The notes beneath the pieces are model-generated. The model searched no databases, was not told where the DNA came from, and worked only from the letters and a program-made list of their open reading frames with translations. The position numbers were made by a program, and so were the translations under genes. Below are positions 12,097 through 19,943 of a DNA stretch of 28,090 nt, piece by piece. Numbering within the stretch: the stretch's first letter is position 1; the number at the start of each line of letters is the position of its first letter. Source of the stretch: Apostichopus leukothele (taxonomy: Eukaryota; Echinodermata; Holothuroidea; Aspidochirotida; Stichopodidae); NCBI GenBank assembly GCA_010014835.2, contig JAAAKB020000009.1:1316612-1344701 (forward strand), given 5' to 3'.

Positions 12097-12239
12097 AAGA
12101 TCATGGTTTTAAAAGTTACTGCAGGATTTCAAGTCTTCAATTGCACTATGGTAAAGTTAGCGTAGATATTTAGACATTTCTGTTTCAACTTCATTAACCA
12201 AAGTTATCTACTTTTAACTCTTTAACTTTTAACGTGAAG

Positions 12240-12378
12240 TGGCCCACCAAGCCTCTCCTTCAAGTACCCGTCCTGCCGGAATGCGCAGTGTCAAGCCCCC
12301 CACAAGAGGCCCAGTTGCACCACCAGCCCAGCAAGTACGCGACCTACCAAACTGTGCCGTTTGCCAGTCCAACATCAT
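12240..12378 (+). CDS. PDLIM: PDLIM-family gene, linker and start of LIM domain
   Basis: The exon begins after AACGTGAAG and ends at CAT/GTAAGT, with 2 + 45 codons + 2 bases. Joined to the previous exon's leftover G it reads VAHQASPSS, then AGMRSVKPPTRGPVAPP and ends RDLPNCAVCQSNI. Human PDLIM1 has GFRSVKAP and KLPMCDKCGTGI at the same place, so both the RSVK linker and the first zinc-binding pair (C-x2-C) of the LIM domain are present. A longer open frame over the same bases (starting 12234, encoding KWPTKPLLQ...) is the wrong frame: it runs through the donor and shows no LIM ligands. The exon ends in phase 2, matching the exon at 20843. Confidence 0.94.
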
Positions 12379-12393
12379 GTAAGTATTCGTTTG

Positions 12394-12406
12394 TGACCTT
12401 TGACCT
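12394..12406 (-). promoter_or_regulatory. Perfect DR1 nuclear-receptor type element
   Basis: The minus strand reads AGGTCAAAGGTCA, two consensus half-sites with one-base spacing, the site bound by HNF4, RXR and PPAR/RXR type receptors. It starts 16 bases after the exon end at 12378, so it is intronic. The word may also be a common repeat fragment. Confidence 0.4.
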
Positions 12407-13812
12407 CTTTGAGGTGTGTTGGCTTCATTTACTACATTCTGCTGTGTAACTATGCATTTTTTTATGCAGTCATTTATAGTAGCTGTAGTGTGGACCCATT
12501 GGAAGATAACCTAGTGTTAAGCATTCAGAATTAGATTATGGATGGCTTTCATGTGTCCTATATCCATCCATTCTACATTGTGTTGTTAAGTGACGTTAGA
12601 AGCTGTGACTTTATGTATCTGGCAATGCCTGGTGTTTTATTTTTTTTCTCGCATTCTCGTTACATTTACTCTCAGTTTGTGCAGATTTATATGAATACTG
12701 TAAATAAATCTTTAATAAAATTGTCATTATTAGGTCCTTTCCAAATTTGTGTGTTTTCCTTTGGAAATATTAAAATTGTCAAATCTGTAAAAGTTACGAT
12801 TGTGTTACACCTCCTTGGCAACGACAATCTAAACTGACAATTGCAAACATTGAAAGTTTTTTGTTTGTTAATCAGTAGAAATTTTCCTCATACAAACTAC
12901 ACTTCATTCTGGTCAGAAAGTCTGAACGACTTTAAAGCAAAACGTACAAAAAACGATAACATGGGAAGAAACTTTGCTTTCTCTTTAAATTAATTTTTTT
13001 CTTCATTAATTGCTTGATTGATTTACTTATTTATGTATTTGTAATTTGGGTATGAGAAGTAAGATGGTAAATATCATGGCACCATGAGAATAAGGAAACA
13101 GAGTTTGTGTAGTTAATAGGGTTAGTATCTGTCTCATACAACTTGATACGTATTAAACCTGATACTCTGTGTCTGTCGTGAAGTAACTCTATTCTCTAAT
13201 AAGATCAAGTTACACATCAACCAACCATCAAAGTTAAACTGGTTTGTTATTTATGATACCAGTTACTTCTAACCCACAACTTTAAGGAAAAAAAAACAAA
13301 TGCAAAAGTTGGAAGACTGTATTTCTTTTACAGTTGAGTATAACTTTTTAAACTTTTGAAGAAGATCCTACTATGACTGAAATGTCAAGCCCTCTTACTT
13401 TTATAGATTTTCCAACACAAGATAAGCAGTTTTGACAACAGTTTTTCCTCCCTTGATCTTAAAATATTAAGTTTTTTAGTTTAGAATTTAAAACTTCAAA
13501 ATGCCAGAGGAAAATTAGGATTGAGTGCAAACAAGCGAGAAAACATATCATGTATGAAAAATTTGACGAAAAACAATACTGAACGGATGTATGTTTTTGC
13601 CGATTTGTGCACTTTCTTTTTGTGATCGATTGGCAGTTCTATATTTTGAGATTTTACACAAACGAAAGGAGAAGTAATAAAATCAATGAATTAATTATGG
13701 TGATTAATTATCATGTGCTTCCTTCAGTAGACTTTTGGGGAACTGACATCATTTACATTTTATGAATTTTCACTTTTTACACTGGAATTTAACCTTTTCT
13801 TCATTGTTATAT

Positions 13813-13912
13813 NNNNNNNNNNNNNNNNNNNNNNNNNNNNNNNNNNNNNNNNNNNNNNNNNNNNNNNNNNNNNNNNNNNNNNNNNNNNNNNNNNNNNNNN
13901 NNNNNNNNNNNN
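13813..13912. other. Assembly gap (100 N)
   Basis: Exactly 100 undetermined bases, the conventional placeholder for a gap of unknown size. Distances across it, including the intron length, are not reliable. Confidence 0.99.
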
Positions 13913-14275
13913 TAATGTTGGGAACGTTATGAAAATCCAGAGAAAGATTTGCAGTATAGGCTCCAGTTTGCGTATGCTACAGTGTGTTAGGATAATAGTT
14001 ATTGTCCGCGGAAAAAGCTCATTCCTTCATATATTACCATGGTAACAATATTACTAACTGCGAAGCAAGATCGCTTGTGTTGCATACATCCTATTGTATT
14101 GCCTTGACAAATGGTTTCTCGAACCCGCGCAATATCACATTAATACCCCCTCCCCCTTTGGTTCATAGGCCTAGGCCTATATCTCTTTATCTTGTTAGTC
14201 ATTTGATCAATTCCCCTATATCGAAACAAGTCTGTTAGCTGTTCATAAATAACCCACACGGCACTATGTCCTACG

Positions 14276-14445
14276 ACGTAAGTCAGCTGCGGTCCCGATT
14301 TTCCTATTTAAAAAGTAGTCGGAAATTTCGCGCCATTTTGTAACTAGACAGACTGCATGGTCGTTATATTACTACGACGCAAAACTTTTCCCTCCTGCTA
14401 GTTAGGTATATAAGGAAAACATCGCAGGAGCTGTCAATATTAGCT
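14276..14445. promoter_or_regulatory. Promoter-like cluster (E2F, YY1 and TATA type motifs)
   Basis: Within 170 bp there is an ACGTAAGTCA bZIP-like word (14276-14285), TTTCGCGCC of E2F type (14326-14334) overlapping GCCATTTTG of YY1 type, and TATATAAGG (14407-14415) of TATA type on the plus strand. CpG content is locally higher than around it. No plus-strand coding sequence starts downstream, so any transcript could be non-coding or lead into the gap region on the other strand. Motif evidence only. Confidence 0.25.
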
Positions 14446-14753
14446 CACTCTTTCCACAGTACCGTGATACACAACACCTAGCTGGGAGAAAAAAAATACA
14501 AATACACAGGTGTGCGAAAATGATCACGCGACGAACCGATATTTTTTTAGCTAGCTAGGTGGTTGGTTATTGAGTGTGGATTTTCATATTGCGTTGTTGA
14601 CTAGACTATTAATTCGTGTGTGAGCGAACGTACAAACCATGCTGTTATGTATAACAAAAGGATCGGCAGTCAGGGTTTTTTTCAGTGATATATTTCACAG
14701 TATTGTGTCATCTTCTTAAACGTGCGGCGCCCGTTAACTGAGCAGTACATGTA

Positions 14754-14872
14754 AGGGAGGGCGATTTTAGCGGTATTTGCATTTTTTTTTCGCCCTCGTG
14801 ATTTCTTTTCTGGGGCGATTTTTCAACTTCGTAGGGCGAATCGCCCTTCGCCCCCGTCTATTTTGAGCCCTG
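14754..14872. repeat. GGGCGA-palindrome segment, probable dispersed repeat
   Basis: The motif GGGCGA/TCGCCC occurs repeatedly in about 100 bp, including GGGCGAATCGCCC, with arms around a single base, and ends TATTTTGAGCCCTGGGG. It is GC rich in an AT-rich setting and has no intact open frame. It looks like a fragment of a dispersed repeat; the family is unknown. Confidence 0.4.
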
Positions 14873-14973
14873 GGGTATACACACACATAAACATGCTAGC
14901 AAGACTGCATGGATTCCTTTTTGGCTGGCAAGGAATCTATCGGTTAAATTATGTAAAAAGATATTATGTTTAC

Positions 14974-15110
14974 CAGTGACATTTCATCACAAGCATGACC
15001 CAATGGATCAAGTTCGGTCTTTCTCCCCCTAATCCCGACCAATGCCTCCCGTGCAACAACCTCCATGGCAAGTTCCATAGAGGCAGATGATACTGGTTTT
15101 GGACCACCTC
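14974..15110 (-). CDS. SANT-like protein gene, conserved region after the DNA-binding domain
   Basis: The acceptor is CTCTTTACAG. The exon has 2 + 45 codons and ends in phase 0 at donor CTG/GTAAAC. It reads GGGPKPVSSASMELAMEVVA, then REALVGIRGRKTELDPLGHA and CDEMSL. A TGGGP motif followed by a short amphipathic helix (S-MEL--EVV--EALVGI-G) is what follows the SANT-like domain in NAIF1-type and Harbinger Myb-like proteins. If the donor is not used, translation continues VNIISFYII and stops at 14944-14946, giving a protein of about 152 residues without the cassette. The usual C-terminal coiled region of the family is not seen, so a further exon is possible. Confidence 0.85.
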
Positions 15111-15432
15111 CTGTAAAGAGAAAAGATAGCAAATAAAAGCCTCTTCAACAATTCAGTAACAAAGATAATGTTAATTAAAGGAGAACGAAACCCTGGATAT
15201 TCAGTAAAAGAATAAATATTGTTTGATGAAGAAGGAACATATGAATGACATGCTACACAAAAATCATCAAAAAATAGTATTTTTTTCTCGAGATATCCTG
15301 ATGTGAAGCTCAAACCAGGGAGCAGCCATTATTATAGCATTATGATGTCACCAGCCCCTTGAAAAAAAATCATTTTTGTTTCTCTTTATAATTTGTTGTA
15401 ATACTTAAATGTAATACTTAGTTGAAAATTAC

Positions 15433-15583
15433 CTGTCACGCCCATCTCAGTCTTAAGCCTCTTGGCTTTATCCTTGAGTTCAAACCATTGTTTTCGAACC
15501 TTCCTCCAGTCTCTTTCTCTCCCCCCTGCTGCCTTTATTGCCTCGGCACACATCTTCCAATATTTGGCCTTTCTCTCTTCCAC
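15433..15583 (-). CDS. SANT-like protein gene, second half of Myb/SANT-like domain
   Basis: The exon runs from acceptor CTATATTAG to donor ACAG/GTAATT, 50 codons plus one base. It reads VEERKAKYWKMCAEAIKAAG, then GRERDWRKVRKQWFELKDKA and KRLKTEMGVTG. This is the W-x-I--A-N--GG-x-RT--EV-KKW-DLK--AKRK pattern of the Myb/SANT-like trihelix domain. Three tryptophans sit at the usual helix positions (YWK, DWR, KQW), and a basic recognition helix precedes LK-KAKR. Phase 0 at the start joins the exon at 16327; phase 1 at the end joins the exon at 15110. Its GTG first codon is a splice-junction valine, not a start. Confidence 0.9.
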
Positions 15584-16326
15584 CTAATATAGAATAACCA
15601 AATTGGTAGCTTTATGCTGATTTAATATCTACAAGCACTGAATGGTTAATTGGTTGCCAGTAAAAGACCGAAAACTGACACAGGTGAAAATAAAGGCTTC
15701 TTGAGCCGAGTTTTAGCATGGAAAACCAAGCCAAGTTCACATGGTTTTTATTGAGTACTGGGCTCTAGTTAAATTTCAATAGTGATCAATAATCGAAGCC
15801 CTTTAGTATATATTTATCAGAGGGTAATAAAGGTTTTGTTTTGCATTAGAATTGTGGTCTATTGGACTACAAAATTGTTCTATTTAATAGCTGGTTACTG
15901 GGTATGAGATATTCCTCTATGCTCTATATTTTAATATTGAAAACCTACACTGCCGGTGCACTTTTCTTATATTACATTTGTGCATTCATGTGTTCTTCAG
16001 GTTTGATGAAACCAAGGATCAAAATAATTTTGTACGGAAAAAGTGTGATTGCAAAGAAACATTTTGAAGGACGAATCTAAATTTGTAGCCTATCACTAAT
16101 CTGTTGTTATGAATTGAGCGGTTAGTCAGTTATGATCCAGTTACTTATAATTATTGATCTTTGAGGAGGACATTAGGTTCATTACTACAACCGGCCAGTG
16201 AAAAAAAGTTAATGTTCCCAATTGTGTCTCTTGTTCTTCATTGTTTGCCTCTGCTATTTCCACCATTCACCTTACTTATCTTACTGCCCAACCTCGATTG
16301 CATTACAGACTTTTTTCAGGACATAC

Positions 16327-16464
16327 CTTGTCATCGCCATGCCCAGGCCGACCGGCTTTACCCAGAAGCTTGGTTTTGTGTTGTTGAACAAAGTTCAACA
16401 AGCACAACTTCTCCTCCTCTGAAAAATTTGGGTCTCTGCGAGCCCTTTTTGGTTCTTGTGCAGC
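16327..16464 (-). CDS. SANT-like protein gene, exon with first half of Myb/SANT-like domain
   Basis: The minus-strand exon lies between acceptor TTTTTCACAG and donor AAG/GTATGT, exactly 46 codons, phase 0 at both ends. It reads AAQEPKRARRDPNFSEEEK, then LCLLNFVQQHKTKLLGKAGR and PGHGDDK. The R-x-NFSEEE start and the following L-L--V-- helix are the opening of the Myb/SANT-like domain (Myb_DNA-bind_5 type) found in NAIF1 (KMNFSEREVEIIVEE) and in the Myb-like partner protein of PIF/Harbinger transposons. The basic KRARR run before it may serve as a nuclear signal. Longer open frames over the same bases on both strands (16161-16514, 16358-16648) are shadows. Confidence 0.88.
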
Positions 16465-17341
16465 CTGTGAAAAAGCAAATGCATGTCACAACAATGGTGT
16501 CCCAAGAAGGATGACAATGTTCTATAAAAAATACACTGAACTGATACACAGGAACCAAAAATAAAATACAATGGTCATTGCAAGCTACGTAAAAGATGTA
16601 AGCAACGTTAAGAACAAAAATAGGCTGTGACAACCAAACTGTATTCATTCATTACATGTTTTGCTCAAACTGTAGCTGGCCATTCACCCATCTTTCTGGT
16701 TGTTTTCCCCAGCCACCCTGGCTATTTACTTTAAGAAACCTACAACTTTAGAAAGGGACAATGTAGCAAATTGTTTTGTTCGACTAAATGGCGTTTTCGA
16801 GCACGCAACATTTTCAGTCTGAATGTATATGGAAATTAAGTTTGTGGCAAATGCATACGTTTTGCTGAATAATGATTCATTTGACAGGGGTGTTGATCAG
16901 GTGCCTCTTATATACTCTGTTGTTACTGCCCACTTGAATACTTTCCAAAGGGTGGGTGAAAGACACCGCCTATGGTCAGTCGTGGCCAAAAAAATCAGTA
17001 GGAGGTACTGAGAAAAAAGGCGAAATAATTGCCAACCAACCACTCCCTGTACCCTGTGCATGTCACTGTCCGCAACCCCACCCCTTCCAAAAACGCTTGT
17101 CCATTATTCAAAAGATAACTCAGTTTGTTACTTCCTTAGCGCTAACGAAATTAACGGTTTGACTTTGAGATGATATTTGGCTATTGTAATATTTTTTATT
17201 TGATGGACATAATATAATTGAGAATGCCAGATAGTGGATTCCCTTTCCTGTATAATGTTGTTCCCATCTTTCCTATGACGTTATGTACTTCAATATTGTT
17301 TGTATTGAGTTGAGGTCGAAAAGTATCCTAACAGTACTTAC

Positions 17342-17437
17342 TCCATTGACACTGCTTTGACGGCGAGTGAAGATGTCGTCACCAAGAAGAATAGCCTGCC
17401 CTAGGGCCAAGGCTAGAACATGTAGAAGACAAGATGC
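17342..17437 (-). CDS. Candidate cassette exon of the SANT-like gene
   Basis: A 96-nt segment on the minus strand lies between acceptor AAAGTTCAG and an ideal donor GGA/GTAAGT. It starts and ends in phase 0 and has no stop in that frame; both other frames have stops. It reads ASCLLHVLALALGQAILL, then GDDIFTRRQSSVNG. If joined to the ATG at 18051 it would put a hydrophobic, signal-like segment before the DNA-binding domain; if skipped, the protein starts MAAQEPKR. I do not recognise the peptide. Its acceptor has a weak pyrimidine tract. It may instead be a non-coding 5' exon or chance. Confidence 0.4.
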
Positions 17438-17479
17438 CTGAACTTTGCCGTTCACATTGTTGTAAACAGTAAAAGAATT

Positions 17480-17880
17480 AGCCTAGCCTAACTTACTGGT
17501 GCTAACTTATACTACTGGTAGTACCACAAATGATAAAGCTTCTGCTACTTCCACTTAGTATTAGGCCTAGCCTACCCAAACTGTTCAAACTGATCGTCCA
17601 ACATTGGTTTCCTCATTAGGCGTAGCAGAGTCTAACAACTGTTAGCTTAGCAGGGTCTAGGCCTATATATATTTACGATTCACACATCCTCTATTTTGTT
17701 ATCGTTGTGAAGAGGTGGTTTGAGCCTAACTAACATTTGGCCTAGCCTATTTGTTACCGTAAGTACAACGACCCAATGCGTAGCCTCTATTATAATTAAT
17801 ATGTAGCCCTAACACTATACTATCTATAGTAGACATAGTCTAACAGTAACACTACAGTAGGCATAGTCTACACACAGTTA
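17480..17880. repeat. TAGGCCTA-word-rich tract
   Basis: Many short words built on TAGGCCTA or TAGCCTA (near 17482, 17563, 17656, 17735) are scattered without fixed period. The same words occur singly at 6470, 14167 and 25975. No coding potential. It lies just upstream of the candidate cassette exon of the antisense gene. Confidence 0.5.
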
Positions 17881-18048
17881 CCGTATGGATGCTTCACTCG
17901 AGCAGTTTTAGTACAACTTTCTGCTCTAAAAAAACACTTTTTTGATGGTATTTAATAAGAACAAAACTACCCGTGAACAGTTTTATTGGGTATTTCATTA
18001 TTTTGGATAAAAAACTGCAAAGAAGGAAAGCTTTAGTCATTTACTTAC

Positions 18049-18051
18049 CAT
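18049..18051 (-). CDS. SANT-like protein gene, start codon at end of exon 1
   Basis: On the minus strand the sequence reads GAAAATG/GTAAGTAA: an ATG immediately followed by a consensus donor (18043-18048). Read without splicing it gives only M-V-S-K and a stop, so splicing is expected. Phase 0 after the ATG fits the exon at 16464, giving MAAQEPKRARRDPNFS, a natural N terminus for this family. It equally fits the candidate cassette at 17437. After either junction the context is AAAATGG, a good initiation context. The 5' UTR extends to higher coordinates with no visible transcription start. The assignment rests on splice and phase logic, not homology of the three bases. Confidence 0.72.
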
Positions 18052-18119
18052 TTTCTTTTTTTCTTTTGTGAGCAAGACGTTCGTTTAAGAGAAAAAGTTT
18101 CAGACAAAGTTGGCGCTAC

Positions 18120-18132
18120 AGGTCAAAGGTCA
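18120..18132 (+). promoter_or_regulatory. Perfect DR1 nuclear-receptor type element upstream of SANT-like gene
   Basis: AGGTCAAAGGTCA lies 69 bp upstream of the antisense gene's ATG, a plausible promoter or 5' UTR position. DR1 sites are bound by HNF4, RXR or PPAR/RXR type receptors. Function is inferred from sequence only. Confidence 0.45.
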
Positions 18133-18144
18133 CATTCAGCCTCT

Positions 18145-18315
18145 TTCAAAGTTATAAAAGATACGAACTTTTAATAAATTCTTAAATAATCGTTCGTAAC
18201 TTAAGAAGATTAATCGTTCGTAAGATAAGAACTATTTCTTGTTAAAACTTCTTAAGTGACTTACGAACAATTACTTAAGAAGATTCGTAAGTAATCTTTA
18301 TGAAATAGGGCCCTG
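18145..18315. mobile_element. Palindromic transposon-end-like sequence (possible MITE fragment)
   Basis: The stretch contains repeated ATCGTTCGTAA words and their inverted forms (CTTACGAACAATTACTTAAGAAG), able to fold into long imperfect stems. It ends CTTTATGAAATAGGGCCCTG; on the other strand that is CAGGGCCCTATTTCATAAAG, a typical terminal type of DNA transposons in marine animals. No matching second terminus was found within the window, so it may be a fragment, a one-sided terminus, or have its partner in the gap. Confidence 0.5.
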
Positions 18316-18371
18316 TAAGGATTATGGCGGGCTGCTAAGCAATGCTTGATCAAAATGACTAAAAATAACCT

Positions 18372-18388
18372 TGACCTTCACATGACCT
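18372..18388 (-). promoter_or_regulatory. Perfect DR5 element (retinoic-acid-response type)
   Basis: The minus strand reads AGGTCATGTGAAGGTCA: two consensus half-sites spaced by five bases, the arrangement preferred by RAR/RXR. It is 321 bp upstream of the antisense gene's ATG, beyond the palindromic repeat. Confidence 0.4.
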
Positions 18389-19542
18389 TGTATATACACC
18401 AAGATTCGTTTCACACTAGGAAACTTCTGTGGAGCACATACTTAATATATACCTGTAACAATTAGTCATGGAGAATAACGACTGAAACCTGTTTAGCAGC
18501 AACATTGAAGTGTAGATGAACACATAGCACAGCTTACCGTGTATTTTGGCAAAGCACAGAACACCACAGGAGAAAAACAACTATAACGTAATCTAGACCA
18601 AAATTACATGCATGGACTAGAAAAGGAAATGTAAAATACTCAAGATGTTCTCTTTGTAAACGAGAGTACGGTTAGGTGCTTTGTTTTTATATATTACATG
18701 CTGTTTTACTGGAACTAAACATAGTCTCTTATAGCAAAAATCCACTAATTCACAGTATTAGTAAAATGCATAGCCCATCATGCCAAAAGAGCAAACAAAA
18801 GTACATTAAAATGACCAAGTTTTGTGAATTGATTATGATTATTTGCTGAGGTGTTATGTTTGATGATTATTACAAGTAGGCTACGTGTATGTCACAACGT
18901 AATATCGGGGGAGTATGCTAGTGGTTGAGGTAGTGTGAAGGGAAAATGCTTGAGAATCATATTTTAAATCACTCTTTCTTATGCATATTCGTTTATCACA
19001 TAGTATAAACATATAAATACATCTAAGCAGTGTAAAGCTTCCTGTTGTTGACCGAGTCTAATTGAACTTGTGCCATTATTTTTTCGTTTTTTTTACCTCA
19101 CACTTTATATTACATACAAATTCAATTTCCAAAGTTACTGAACACTAACAATAACAGACGCTGACGGTTATGATGGCCAGTGTTTTCCATTTTTATATTT
19201 TAAGTGCAACAAAATACTCTGTTAATTGTAATCTGCGATATGTGTCGGATTTTTTAGCAATATTTTATTGACCAGCTGTAGTTTATGAACGTTATACTGA
19301 CAATCGGTTATATTTGTGACTATATAAGGGAATGTCAAGTTTGGAAGGACACAAGGGGTGTTACGCATATCACATATATATGTTGACGTTAAGTGAGTGT
19401 AATCGTAAATAGCAATATTCTCTTTGTGTATATAAAGGGAGTGACGGGGGGGTCAAAGGAGTAACTACGAAGTTCGGTATCATTTATGACTGATGGTCAT
19501 GTTTAAAATATTCCAGAGTTTTTTGTTCTATCCCTTTAACAG

Positions 19543-19640
19543 TTTTTTGGTATCCTTACGATTATGAAGAACGACATTATCTTCTGGATCTTCAGTCTGG
19601 CCGCTGGCTAGTGAAGAAGGATTTTGAGAATTTCTTTCCT
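19543..19640 (+). CDS. Exon-like segment of unknown gene
   Basis: This 98-nt segment has a strong acceptor (TTCTATCCCTTTAACAG) and a strong donor (CCT/GTAAGT). One frame is open and rich in aromatic and charged residues: FWYPYDYEERHYLLDLQSGR, then WLVKKDFENFFP. I do not recognise the family. That frame enters in phase 1 and leaves in phase 0, so it does not fit between PDLIM exons 12240-12378 and 20843-20928. If spliced after 12378 it would read a few residues and stop. It could be an exon of another nested gene, a LIM-removing alternative exon, or chance. The minus strand is also open here with an acceptor at 19638 and a stop at 19528. Confidence 0.35.
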
Positions 19641-19886
19641 GTAAGTAGCACATGTGTGTTGTCATCACGCATATAGGTTTACTAAAAGTAATTGCATTAT
19701 TTCGTAGACAATTTAAAAACATTGCTATCCCTAAAAGTCCCTCGTTAATATGCATTATAGTTGCCATTTGCCTTTATCATTGTTATATATTAGATTTAGA
19801 ATCGTAAGCTTCATGCAACCCTTTACGTGATGGATTTTTCTAACTTGATATTGATGGATTTTAAAACCTGACATTTAGTCAAACTC

Positions 19887-19943
19887 AAATGGTTCCTGTT
19901 ACTACAAGTGGTTCCTGTTTCTACAAATGGTTCCTGTTCATAA
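19887..19943 (+). repeat. 19-bp tandem repeat, three copies
   Basis: TGGTTCCTGTT recurs at 19890, 19909 and 19928 with intervening CTACAA words, giving a period of 19 bp. Confidence 0.85.

Larger units (their letters stand above)
5651..12239 (+). other. PDLIM intron, 6.6 kb
   Basis: No convincing exon was found. It holds a TG repeat (about 8680-8722), a G-rich run (9413-9436), a Harbinger-like MITE (10576-10974) and a 52-bp triple repeat (11946-12096). Two minus-strand open frames (6012-6350 and 6615-6908) are AT rich and unrecognised. Long stretches between 6.9 and 10.5 kb show nothing identifiable. Confidence 0.65.
14944..18051 (-). other. Gene span: NAIF1/Harbinger-type Myb/SANT-like protein, C terminus uncertain
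   Basis: Exons 18049-18051, 16327-16464, 15433-15583 and 14974-15110 join with agreeing phases into a complete Myb/SANT-like DNA-binding domain plus the GGGP helix region. The whole gene lies antisense inside the intron between two LIM exons of the PDLIM gene. Proteins of this type are either host nuclear factors (NAIF1-like) or the Myb-like second protein of PIF/Harbinger transposons that escorts the transposase. No Harbinger nuclease frame was seen in the window. The frame is unbroken, with clean introns of 322, 743 and about 1584 nt, so it looks functional. Confidence 0.82.

Noticed and set aside
12234-12449. Open frame KWPTKPLLQVPVLPE... over the LIM-start exon
   Set aside because: Wrong frame: it runs through the GTAAGT donor and has no LIM ligands, while the frame shifted by one gives RSVKPP and CAVC in phase with neighbouring exons.
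14881-14942. Small hairpin GATTCCTT...AAGGAATC
   Set aside because: An eight-base stem with a short loop is expected by chance at this scale.
15029-15313. 94-codon minus-strand frame overlapping 14974-15110
   Set aside because: Different frame from the conserved GGGPKP reading, and it runs through the acceptor into intron.
16161-16648. Three overlapping open frames on both strands
   Set aside because: Shadows of the 46-codon SANT-like exon at 16327-16464; none respects its splice sites.
19528-19767. Minus-strand frame ending ...DTKKLLKG with an acceptor at 19638
   Set aside because: Possible terminal exon, but its pyrimidine tract is weak and no upstream minus-strand exon was found. The plus-strand exon over the same bases has better splice sites.
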